Source: Niabella aurantiaca DSM 17617 (GTDB taxonomy: Bacteria > Bacteroidota > Bacteroidia > Chitinophagales > Chitinophagaceae). From it: a stretch of 64,000 nt of DNA. Below the pieces are notes generated by a model that saw nothing but the letters and a program-made list of their open reading frames with translations, was not told where the DNA came from and ran no database searches. Shown here piece after piece: positions 33,100 through 41,124 of this stretch; position 1 is the stretch's first letter; each line of letters opens with the position of its first letter. The stretch spans positions 1-64,000 of the forward strand of contig NZ_KB893626.1 of NCBI RefSeq assembly GCF_000374125.1. The letters run 5' to 3'. A program made the translations under genes and the position numbers.

Positions 33100-35433
33100 C
33101 TATTCCGGCACCGGAGCATTTACTTTTTTGCGTAATTTTTTTGCCGCCTGGATCATTGCGCTCAGCGCCTCGGTGGTTTCCTCCCAGTTACGGGTCTTTA
33201 AGCCGCAGTCGGGGTTCACCCAAAGCCGCTCCGCCGGGATATGGTCCAGTGCTTTTTCCATCAGCGCCACCATCTCTTCTTTTGAAGGAACGCGGGGCGA
33301 ATGAATGTCGTACACACCCGGCCCGATATCGTTCGGGTATGCAAACGAAGTAAAGGCATCCAGCAGCTCCATTTGAGAGCGGGAGGTTTCTATCGTAATC
33401 ACATCTGCATCCATGGCGGCAATGGAAGGAATGATATCATTGAATTCCGAATAGCACATATGCGTGTGGATCTGTGTTTCGTCCCGGACACCGCTGGCTG
33501 CAATGCGAAAAGCATTTACCGCCCAGTCGAGGTACTGCGGCTGGGCTTCCTTTCTTAAAGGTAATCCTTCCCGGATGGCCGGCTCGTCGATCTGTATGAT
33601 CTTTATACCCGCTTTTTCCAGATCCGTTACTTCATCCCGGATCGCGAGCGCTATCTGGTTGCAGGTAGTGCTGCGCGGCTGATCATTCCGCACAAAGCTC
33701 CATTGCAAAATGGTTACAGGGCCCGTAAGCATTCCTTTTACATGCCTGGTGGTTAACGATTGGGCATAGGTAGTCCAGGCTACGGTCATCGGTTCTGTAC
33801 GGAATACATCGCCGTAGATCACCGGCGGCTTCACACAGCGGCTGCCATAGCTCTGCACCCATCCGTTTTGGGTAAAGGCGAACCCATTCAGCCGTTCGCC
33901 AAAATACTCCACCATATCGTTGCGCTCAAATTCGCCGTGCACCAGCACATCCAACCCTATTGCTTCCTGCCATTGCACCGCCCGGGAGGTTTCTTCCCTG
34001 ATGAGAAGCTCGTATGCTTCATCAGAAAGCAGCTGCTTTTTCCATTGAGCCCGCCAGGCACGTACTTCTTTTGTTTGCGGAAAAGAGCCGATGGTTGTGG
34101 TTGGGAAAAGGGGAAGCCGGAGTGTATGCTGTTGTTTTTCCTTTCTTACGGAAAACGGACTGGTTCTTTTTGCGTCTGCTGCGGCTATGACTGCAGCCCG
34201 CGCTTTCACCTGCGGCTGATGGATCAGCAGGGAAGTATCCCGGGCCCGGATGGCTTTTGCATTCTCTTCCAGGAGTGCTTTTGATAGAGCATCTCCGGGA
34301 TCGCCGGCGATCTGTTTCAGCGCGGCAACCTCCGCCAGCTTCTGGCGGGCAAAGGCCATCCACTGTTTTATTTCGGGGAGGAAGCTTTTTTCACCGGCTT
34401 CCAGCTCCAGGTCGCAGGGCACGTGCAGCAGCGAACAGGAGGGGGCGATCCAGATGCGCTCCGGCCCGGTTTTTTGTATGGCTTTTTGGATCAGGGGCAG
34501 CGATCTTTGAAAATCATTTTTCCAGATATTCCTTCCGTCTACAACGCCTAAGGACAGCCCGGTCCTTCCATTTACAAATTCTGGAACGGCCAGTATATCA
34601 TCCAGCTGTGAGGGACAGCGGACCAGGTCCAGGTGCAATATGTGCACCGGAAGCTCCAGGGCTGTTTTCAGATTTGCGCCCGGGCATTCGAAATAATTTG
34701 CCAGGATGATCCTGAGGTTGGGAAACCGCTGCCGGATGGCCGTATAAGTTGTTCTGAGGGCCTGCCGCTCCTTTTCCGTGAGGTCCAGCGCCAGGCAGGG
34801 CTCGTCCATCTGTATATAATAGGCGCCATGCTGATCCAGCCTGGCCAGTATCTCAAAATAAACCGGCAACAGGTTTTTCAAAAGATCGATCCGGTGAAAC
34901 CCGGGTTCCTTTTCCTTGCCCAGCAGCAAAAAGCTTACCGGGCCGATCAGCACAGGCTTACATAGGTAGCCTTCCTTTTTGGCTTCAAGGAACTGGTGGA
35001 GCACCGTATCGTTAAAGAAGGAGAACTGCTGGTCCCTTTTAAATTCCGGAACGATATAATGATAATTGGTATCAAACCATTTGGTCATTTCCATCGCAGT
35101 AAGGTCGTACCCGTTTTTCTGGTATCCCCGGGCCATCGAAAAAAGCAGGTCCAGCGCGGACAATTGCGCTTTTTCAACAAGCGGATGAAAACGTTCCGGT
35201 ATGGCACCCGTCATGATGCAGGTGTCCAGGACCTGGTCGTAAAACGAAAAATCATTAACGGGGATCAGGTCAATACCGCTCTTTTTTTGCAACTGCCAGT
35301 TTTGATTCCGGATGCTGCGGGCTGTTTGTTCCAGTGCTGCTGCAGCTGTTTTGCCGGCCCAGTACTGTTCGCAGGCCTTCTTCAGCTCCCTGTTGCTACC
35401 AATGCGCGGGTAGCCGAGATTGTGTGTTTGCAT
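33100..35433 (-). CDS. metE: cobalamin-independent methionine synthase
   Basis: 777 residues, full length. Duplicated barrels: N-terminal folate domain (GYPRIGSNRELKKACEQYW) and C-terminal catalytic domain starting PLFPTTTIGSFPQTKEVR. Zinc ligands are present in IHTHMCYSEF (His, Cys) and WVNPDCGLKTRNW (Cys). It transfers methyl from 5-methyltetrahydropteroyl-triglutamate to homocysteine. A cobalamin riboswitch precedes it, so it should be off when B12 is available, implying that a B12-dependent MetH is also encoded elsewhere. Confidence 0.98.
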   Translation of the reverse strand: MQTHNLGYPRIGSNRELKKACEQYWAGKTAAAALEQTARSIRNQNWQLQKKSGIDLIPVNDFSFYDQVLDTCIMTGAIPERFHPLVEKAQLSALDLLFSMARGYQKNGYDLTAMEMTKWFDTNYHYIVPEFKRDQQFSFFNDTVLHQFLEAKKEGYLCKPVLIGPVSFLLLGKEKEPGFHRIDLLKNLLPVYFEILARLDQHGAYYIQMDEPCLALDLTEKERQALRTTYTAIRQRFPNLRIILANYFECPGANLKTALELPVHILHLDLVRCPSQLDDILAVPEFVNGRTGLSLGVVDGRNIWKNDFQRSLPLIQKAIQKTGPERIWIAPSCSLLHVPCDLELEAGEKSFLPEIKQWMAFARQKLAEVAALKQIAGDPGDALSKALLEENAKAIRARDTSLLIHQPQVKARAAVIAAADAKRTSPFSVRKEKQQHTLRLPLFPTTTIGSFPQTKEVRAWRAQWKKQLLSDEAYELLIREETSRAVQWQEAIGLDVLVHGEFERNDMVEYFGERLNGFAFTQNGWVQSYGSRCVKPPVIYGDVFRTEPMTVAWTTYAQSLTTRHVKGMLTGPVTILQWSFVRNDQPRSTTCNQIALAIRDEVTDLEKAGIKIIQIDEPAIREGLPLRKEAQPQYLDWAVNAFRIAASGVRDETQIHTHMCYSEFNDIIPSIAAMDADVITIETSRSQMELLDAFTSFAYPNDIGPGVYDIHSPRVPSKEEMVALMEKALDHIPAERLWVNPDCGLKTRNWEETTEALSAMIQAAKKLRKKVNAPVPE

Positions 35434-35633
35434 TTCTTTTAACTTTTTTAATGAAAGAATAAGCTAAAAGCCCTTGCAGGTTTCGCAATGCTACTGCGGT
35501 AAAAATAAAAAGGCAGACAGATGTGTGAGATCCGGCCGGATGTGAGGAAGCCTTTCCGGATAGTGAAGGAGAAGAATAAAGACATCGTGCAAACCATTGC
35601 TTCAAACCGCGAAAGCATTGTTTCATACAGAAA

Positions 35634-35798
35634 AGGCAGGTCTCCTGGCTTACAGCAGCTTTTACCATCCTTCCCATGGCGCCGGGGCACCACAGTGGAC
35701 ATACAGGGGTAAAACTTTCAATACTGTTTACAGTTGCGCGACAGCTCGTGACTTACACACGATTCCCTATTATCCTTAATTTTCATTAAGGACCTCTT
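35634..35798 (-). ncRNA. cobalamin riboswitch controlling metE
   Basis: On the minus strand in order: GAGGTCC near 35797, AGGGAATCGTGTGTAAGTCA, the core GCTGTCGCGCAACTGTAAAC, a variable arm, and the B12 box AAGCCAGGAGACCTGCC at about 35650-35634. These are the invariant elements of the AdoCbl riboswitch. It lies 200 bp upstream of metE, ending in a leader that could form an alternative structure. Confidence 0.95.
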
Positions 35799-36018
35799 CC
35801 GGTTGATGAAAAATGAAAGAACTTATCAGTCCTGCAAATTTAGCGGAAAGAATACAATTTCCGGGGAATGGGTGCCGGACATTTTTTCGCCATAGTGACC
35901 TGCTATGCCTGCAAAATTTGCCTTGTTTCGCTCCAAAATAGGTTCATAATAAATTCCACCGATGAAATTTAAACAGGCTCTAAAAGGACCGGGGCTTTTT
36001 TTATCCGTGATCCTGCAA

Positions 36019-36026
36019 TAACTTTA
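36019..36026 (+). promoter_or_regulatory. -7 box four bases from the DUF2007 start codon
   Basis: TAACTTTA followed by AGGT and the ATG at 36031; a leaderless transcript is predicted. Confidence 0.5.
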
Positions 36027-36030
36027 AGGT

Positions 36031-36447
36031 ATGAACTTTGTTATTGCGGCTACGTATGACAGCTATATTGACGCGCACCTGGCGATGGGGAACCTGCTGA
36101 GCGAGAACATAAACTGTTGGCTGAAAGATGAGAACACGATTGCCATTCATCCTGGGTTGATCAATGCCATTGGTGGTATTAAACTGATGGTGGCCGAGCC
36201 GCAGGCAGAACGGGCACTGGAAATATTGCGGAACACAAAGCGGCGGTACCAGGAGCAGAACCCCTGTCCCAACTGCGGATCTATAAACGTGGAATACATC
36301 AGTACTCCAAAAAAAGCGTCCAACTGGCTGGTAACTTTTGTGAATGTGGTACGGCATGGAGGAGCACAGATGGCTGTTGAAAAAGTATATCATTGCTTTG
36401 ACTGTGGTTTTGAGTTTGAAGACGCCGGGAGCAATACAAAAACGTAA
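36031..36447 (+). CDS. DUF2007 protein with zinc ribbon
   Basis: 138 residues. The N-terminal DUF2007 fold (FVIAATYDSYIDAHLAMGNL, LSENINCWLKDENTIAIHPG) resembles PII/ACT-like signal proteins, and the C-terminal half carries a zinc ribbon (CPNCGS ... CFDCGFEFE). Its stop overlaps the next ATG by one base, so it is coupled to the sterol desaturase gene. Confidence 0.82.
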   Translation: MNFVIAATYDSYIDAHLAMGNLLSENINCWLKDENTIAIHPGLINAIGGIKLMVAEPQAERALEILRNTKRRYQEQNPCPNCGSINVEYISTPKKASNWLVTFVNVVRHGGAQMAVEKVYHCFDCGFEFEDAGSNTKT

Positions 36448-37274
36448 TGGAATCGATCGTTGCATATTTTTCAACCCTGGAACAGCGTCCGCTGGAGCGT
36501 ATGGCATTGCTGGTGGGCGGGCTTTTGTTGTTTTGGATCATTGAAGGGGCCATCCCTTTGTTCCGGTTGCAGTACCGGAAGTCGAAATTTTCGCATGCCC
36601 TGGTGAACTTCGGGTTTACGGTCATGCACCTGATCATTCATACCGCGCTGGCAGTATTGATCGTGCTGCTATCGGATTGGTGCCGTGCTGCAGATTTTGG
36701 ATTGGTGTACTGGCTGCATGCAAAGGTGTGGGGAGCGATCGCCATCGGTGTGCTTGCGCTGGATTTCAGCAGCTGGCTGGTGCATTGGATCATGCACCGG
36801 CAAGCCTGGCTGTGGCGGTATCACCTCATCCACCACAGCGATAATAAGGTGGATGTGACCACGGGGCTGCGGCACCACCCTGGGGATAGCCTGTTGCGCG
36901 GCATTTTCTTCCTGCTGCTGATCTTTGTAAGCGGCGCTCCGATGTACAGTGTGATGATCTACCAGACCCTGGTGGTGATCACTACTGCGTTTACCCATGC
37001 CAATATCCGTCTCCATCCAAAGCTGGATAAGTGGATCAGCTATGTACTGATCTCCCCCAATATGCATAAGGTACATCATCACTGGAAGCAGCCGTTTACC
37101 GACAGCAATTACGGAGCGGTGTTTTCCATATGGGACCGTGTCCTGGGAACCTATAAAGAACTGGATCCTTCAAAGATCCGGTATGGATTGGACGGGTATT
37201 ATGATAATGAAAAGGACGAGAACTTTCTGCTGCTGCTGAAGGACCCTTTTGTAAAAAAGAAATCTTCAAAATAA
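36447..37274 (+). CDS. sterol desaturase / fatty acid hydroxylase family protein
   Basis: 275 residues, membrane protein with four to five helices and the di-iron His motifs: HWIMHRQAWLWRYHLIHHSD (HxxxH and HxxHH) and NMHKVHHHWKQP (HxxHH). Such enzymes hydroxylate or desaturate lipids. It is intact, unlike the deleted paralogue at 26241-26566. One-base overlap with the DUF2007 gene. Confidence 0.92.
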   Translation: MESIVAYFSTLEQRPLERMALLVGGLLLFWIIEGAIPLFRLQYRKSKFSHALVNFGFTVMHLIIHTALAVLIVLLSDWCRAADFGLVYWLHAKVWGAIAIGVLALDFSSWLVHWIMHRQAWLWRYHLIHHSDNKVDVTTGLRHHPGDSLLRGIFFLLLIFVSGAPMYSVMIYQTLVVITTAFTHANIRLHPKLDKWISYVLISPNMHKVHHHWKQPFTDSNYGAVFSIWDRVLGTYKELDPSKIRYGLDGYYDNEKDENFLLLLKDPFVKKKSSK

Positions 37275-37322
37275 AAGAAAGCAATACTGAAAGAGGAGTA
37301 ACGGAAACCTGGAAGAGTTTCC

Positions 37323-37330
37323 TACTTTTG
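37323..37330 (+). promoter_or_regulatory. -7 box four bases from the kdsB start codon
   Basis: TACTTTTG, perfect consensus, then AAAA and ATG at 37335. Confidence 0.65.
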
Positions 37331-37334
37331 AAAA

Positions 37335-38066
37335 ATGAGGAAGCAAAAAATTATAGCAGTGATTCCCGCACGCTATGCTGCAACCCGGTTTCCGGCTAAG
37401 TTGATGAAACCGCTGGGCGATAAGCCGGTGATCGCGCATACCTACGAGGCAGTGGCTGCAAGCGGCTTGTTTAGCGATGTATTTGTGGTAACCGACAGCG
37501 ATATCATTTTTAATGAGATCGCAACACGCGGCGGCAAAGCCATTATGAGCACTGCAGAACATGAAAGCGGAACCGACCGTATTGCTGAAGCGGTGAGAGA
37601 TATGGACGTGGATATTATTGTAAATGTCCAGGGAGATGAGCCCTTTATGCAACAGGAGCCATTGCAGAAAATTGTAAGCCTCTTTGACACAGAACAGGTA
37701 CAGGTAGGATCCCTGATGCGGAAATTTGCCTCGGAAAATGAAGCGCAAAACCCCAACGCGGTAAAAGTTGTGACCAATAAAGCGGGCAGGGCCCTTTATT
37801 TCAGCCGCAGCGTGATCCCTTACCGGAGGGATACAGACATCCCCGTGCCGTATTATCTGCACATTGGTGTTTATGCCTTCCGTAAAAATGCCCTGCTGGA
37901 TTTTACCGGATGGCCGCCTTCTTTACTGGAACAAACGGAGAAGCTGGAGCAGCTGCGTTTTCTTGACAACGGAGTGGATATCTATTTGGCGGAAACCAGT
38001 TATGAAACCGTGGCGATTGACACACCGGAAGATCTTGAAAGAGCCATCACTATTTTAAATCAATAA
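37335..38066 (+). CDS. kdsB: 3-deoxy-manno-octulosonate cytidylyltransferase
   Basis: 243 residues. N-terminal nucleotide-binding motif AVIPARYAATRFPAKLMKPL, central VNVQGDEPFM and C-terminal ETSYETVAIDTPEDLERA are diagnostic. It activates Kdo with CTP for incorporation into lipopolysaccharide inner core. A small membrane protein gene follows 11 bp downstream. Confidence 0.97.
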   Translation: MRKQKIIAVIPARYAATRFPAKLMKPLGDKPVIAHTYEAVAASGLFSDVFVVTDSDIIFNEIATRGGKAIMSTAEHESGTDRIAEAVRDMDVDIIVNVQGDEPFMQQEPLQKIVSLFDTEQVQVGSLMRKFASENEAQNPNAVKVVTNKAGRALYFSRSVIPYRRDTDIPVPYYLHIGVYAFRKNALLDFTGWPPSLLEQTEKLEQLRFLDNGVDIYLAETSYETVAIDTPEDLERAITILNQ

Positions 38067-38077
38067 AAACGATCATT

Positions 38078-38509
38078 ATGTTGTACGGGATTTTGCTGAT
38101 ACTATTGGGGATCCTGGCGGTTCCTTCCCTGGTGCTTTCGAGGAAGCCGGAGGCAAAAGCGCTTTTAGACAAGATAACGCCCTACCAGGGCTGGATCGGA
38201 ATTGTTTTTTGTATCTGGGGCCTTTGGGGCATCATTAGCGCGCTGTTGCATATCGGGTGGCTTTCCATTGTTCCGGTTACCTGGCTGTTGTGGCTGGCAA
38301 CGGCGGGGGTAACGGCCGCACTGGGCTTTATTCTGGGCTATGGGCTGATCCAGCAGTATGCGCTTTCGAAGAATAAAGAAGCTTCGGAAAAAGGACAGCG
38401 GCTGCTGGAAAAGCTGCGCCCGCAACAAGGCCGGCTGGGTATTGCGGCCATTGTGATCGGTATTTTATCCATCATTGCTGCTATTGTATGGCGTATGCCG
38501 GTAGCTTAG
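38078..38509 (+). CDS. small membrane protein with internal duplication
   Basis: 143 residues, about five hydrophobic segments. The two halves are repeats: AKALLDKITPYQGWIGIVFC in the first and GQRLLEKLRPQQGRLGIAAI in the second, each followed by a long helix. A LL[DE]K[IL][RT]PxQGxxG motif lies before each helix. No family recognised. Gap to kdsB is 11 bp, so probably co-transcribed. Confidence 0.75.
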   Translation: MLYGILLILLGILAVPSLVLSRKPEAKALLDKITPYQGWIGIVFCIWGLWGIISALLHIGWLSIVPVTWLLWLATAGVTAALGFILGYGLIQQYALSKNKEASEKGQRLLEKLRPQQGRLGIAAIVIGILSIIAAIVWRMPVA

Positions 38510-38606
38510 CAGGGGCCGGTCTGCAGAAACCGGCGGGCAGGTTCCGGTTTGAGATACACCGGCGCGGGTCATTGCCGTTATGCGCTAAAAAGAGTATCTT
38601 TCCTCA

Positions 38607-39719
38607 ATGAAGATGCGCCCGGAAAAATATTTACGCTATCTTTTCCTGCCCAACCTTTTTGAGCTGTTTGGTACCCAGCGCACCAAAGAGATCCTTTCTG
38701 TGAACCCCACCATTGTTCCGCGGCGGGAGGAAGCACAGCAGGTGGTCATCACAGCGTATTGCTACAATAAAGAAACGATAGAGGAGCGGAAGGATCTTTT
38801 ACTGAACGAGGCGCTGGCGCTCAGAGACTCGGGAAAAATAGTCTGGATCAATATAGACGGGCTTCGTAAATCGGATGTGGAGGCCATCGGAAACTGCTTT
38901 GGTATTCACCCGCTTTTACAGGAAGATATCTTAAGCGTCAACCAGCGGGCGAAAATGGATGAAGCGGACGATATCCTTTTCAGCCTGATGAATATGCTCT
39001 ATTACAACGAGCAAAAAAAATCCGTTGACCAGGAACAGATCAGCCTGGTACTGGGAAAGAATTTTGTCATTACCTTCCAGGAAGACCTGGACCGGGATGT
39101 TTTTACGGCACTCCGGGAGCGGTTGAAGCTGCCAACCAGTAAAACACGCACCAAAGAGGTTGATTACTTATATTATACGCTGCTGGACACCATCGTAGAC
39201 CATTATTTTATTGTAATGGACAAGCTGGGCGATGAGATCGAAGACCTGGAAGAGGAGATCATCAAAAGTGCCAGCAAGCGCACCCTGGCCTATATCAATT
39301 CCCTAAGGAAGGAATTGATCGTTTTAAAAAGGACCATTTACCCGGTGCGGGAAGTGATCAGCGGCCTGATAAAAAGCGAAAACGAACTGCTTACGGAGCA
39401 GAATGAGCGCTATTATAAAGACGTGTACGATCATATTGTGCAGGCCATTGACCTGGTGGACAACTACCGGGATATGCTCACGGGCATGCAGGATCTTTAC
39501 CTGAGCAATGTAAACCTGAAGATGAACGAGGTGATGAAAGTGATGGCTATTGTAACCTGTGTGCTGGCCCCGGCCACTGTTATCGGGGGCATCTTTGGCA
39601 TGAACTTTAACGTGATCCCCCTGTCTAACCACCACTGGGGCTTCTGGATCGCAGTAGGTGCAATGGTCCTGATCCCGCTTTGGATGCTGCTGATCTTTAA
39701 GAGGAAGGGGTGGTTTTAG
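38607..39719 (+). CDS. corA: CorA-type magnesium/cobalt transporter
   Basis: 370 residues: large cytoplasmic N-terminal domain, a long stalk helix region, and two C-terminal transmembrane helices with the signature GGIFGMNFNV (GMN) between them. It forms a pentameric Mg2+ channel in the inner membrane. The start may be Met1 or Met3. Confidence 0.95.
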   Translation: MKMRPEKYLRYLFLPNLFELFGTQRTKEILSVNPTIVPRREEAQQVVITAYCYNKETIEERKDLLLNEALALRDSGKIVWINIDGLRKSDVEAIGNCFGIHPLLQEDILSVNQRAKMDEADDILFSLMNMLYYNEQKKSVDQEQISLVLGKNFVITFQEDLDRDVFTALRERLKLPTSKTRTKEVDYLYYTLLDTIVDHYFIVMDKLGDEIEDLEEEIIKSASKRTLAYINSLRKELIVLKRTIYPVREVISGLIKSENELLTEQNERYYKDVYDHIVQAIDLVDNYRDMLTGMQDLYLSNVNLKMNEVMKVMAIVTCVLAPATVIGGIFGMNFNVIPLSNHHWGFWIAVGAMVLIPLWMLLIFKRKGWF

Positions 39720-39773
39720 AGGACACTATGGAATTTTTCCGACCTGTGTCTTAAGAGAATAATAAAAAAACAA

Positions 39774-40193
39774 TTGCTGTTCGTATTTGCGCTCTGTTGC
39801 AGTTATCCCCTGTTTGCCCAGGTTAGCTGGAATCATGTTCCGATACATTCGGTAGCCCCTCCGCGGTCTTATCACGAAGGATTTGAAACCCCGGCTTGTA
39901 TTGACACTGCTCTCTGGAGCAGTTATTTGGACTGGGGCTTGCTTTTAGATAGTTCGAAAAGGAAGGAGATCCCTGAAGGGATCTATAAAATACGCATGCA
40001 ATTTGCGGTGGATACTGGAGGAAAAATAGTGCTGGTAAAAGCGTTGGAAAACCCGTTTGAGCTGGGTGATCTTGTTCAAAAAAGGATAACCGCTTTTCCC
40101 TATAGATGGTCACCTGCTACCCGAAATGGCAGGACAGTAAAGTCGTACCACCGGGTAATGGTTGTATTTGATTTAAGAAAGACCAATCATTAG
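39774..40193 (+). CDS. TonB C-terminal-like secreted protein, start uncertain
   Basis: About 139 residues from a TTG at 39774. Signal-peptide-like start (KRIIKKQLLFVFALCCSYPL then FAQ) and a TonB-C-like domain: YKIRMQFAVDTGGKIVLVKA ... FPYRWSPATRNGRTV ... RVMVVFDL. No ATG exists in frame; the frame is open all the way back to the corA stop codon. Either a TTG/CTG start is used or the gene has lost its start. Confidence 0.55.
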   Translation: MLFVFALCCSYPLFAQVSWNHVPIHSVAPPRSYHEGFETPACIDTALWSSYLDWGLLLDSSKRKEIPEGIYKIRMQFAVDTGGKIVLVKALENPFELGDLVQKRITAFPYRWSPATRNGRTVKSYHRVMVVFDLRKTNH

Positions 40194-40257
40194 CATATCA
40201 GGAGCGGGGTGTTAGCTGTTAATAATGGACCGGTATTCATTTTTTTAAAATGTGTAT

Positions 40258-40297
40258 CGCCTTAAATGGTTTGTAGATATACAAACCATTTAAGGCG
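40258..40297. repeat. 18-bp perfect inverted repeat with 4-nt loop
   Basis: CGCCTTAAATGGTTTGTA, loop GATA, then its exact complement TACAAACCATTTAAGGCG. It lies between convergent genes. A second, imperfect hairpin (GCCAGGGTCAG...CTGACTGGC) follows immediately. The remainder of 40194-40486 holds nothing else I can identify. Confidence 0.85.
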
Positions 40298-40486
40298 CCA
40301 GGGTCAGTGTCCCCGCTGACTGGCATTAAGTTTATAAAAAGATGGCTGGTACCGGCTCATTATAAAAGCAAAGCGCTGCTATAGCAAAGTTTTATATTTT
40401 ACCGGGAGATCGGAAACTCGTTTTAAAATCTGATTACAAACCGCTCAGGAAGGGATCTGTATTGGGGATCTATTTGACAGGAGAGG

Positions 40487-40993
40487 CTATTTCCGTTTAT
40501 ACACCGGTACCGTACTGCAGGGTTCTCCATACATCAGGCTTTTTACCACCGGCAATAATTTTAAGGAGATCTGTGCATAAGCTTCTTCTGATACCGGAAT
40601 ATCGCCGCAACCTTTGATCACCACACGCGCATCGGCAAATGTCAGGGCGTCTATGGCCTCAATATTTTTGAGCAGCCATTTGTTTTTAACGGCGGCTTCG
40701 TCACCGAGGGCTACGAACTTTGCTACCGGTTGCAGATAGCTTACAATAAGCATATAGGCCCAAAGCGGAATGATGGCATCTGCGGAGCATACAATACCCA
40801 CCAGCTGGTTTTCATAGGCCAACCAGTCCTGCTCCTTCAGGGCACTGCGAAAGTCCTTTTCTCTAAGGATCATGCCCATAAAAAGATAATCTTTGATATC
40901 GAACAGTTTAACCGGATCTACGGGATAATACGATTCCAGGTTAAGCGTAATGATCCCGCTTTCCGCTACTTTATTTCTGATAACAGGCTCCAT
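40487..40993 (-). CDS. DUF2480 family protein
   Basis: 168 residues; NLESYYPVDPVKLFDIKDYL, IVCSADAIIPLWAYMLIVSY and GCGDIPVSEEAYAQISLKLL match this Bacteroidota-restricted family, whose function is unknown. Cytoplasmic, single gene. The minus-strand -7 box TAACTTTG (41011-41004) is 10 bases from the ATG, so the leader is only a few bases long. Confidence 0.82.
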   Translation of the reverse strand: MEPVIRNKVAESGIITLNLESYYPVDPVKLFDIKDYLFMGMILREKDFRSALKEQDWLAYENQLVGIVCSADAIIPLWAYMLIVSYLQPVAKFVALGDEAAVKNKWLLKNIEAIDALTFADARVVIKGCGDIPVSEEAYAQISLKLLPVVKSLMYGEPCSTVPVYKRK

Positions 40994-41003
40994 GATAATG
41001 AAA

Positions 41004-41011
41004 CAAAGTTA
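41004..41011 (-). promoter_or_regulatory. -7 box of the DUF2480 gene
   Basis: TAACTTTG on the minus strand, perfect consensus, ten bases before the start codon. Confidence 0.6.
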
Positions 41012-41073
41012 AGCGGACTTCGGTTCACTTCCGTAACGGAAAGGTCAATTGTCTGTCCGGAAGTAGCAGGAAC

Positions 41074-41100
41074 AAAAAGCCCGCTTCTGACAAGCGGGCT
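41074..41100 (-). terminator. terminator of ppiD
   Basis: Minus-strand stem AGCCCGCTT/AAGCGGGCT (9 bp) with 5-nt loop, then TTTTT, 24 bp after the ppiD stop codon. Confidence 0.9.
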
Positions 41101-41124
41101 GTAAAAAAGATATGGAACGGTCGG

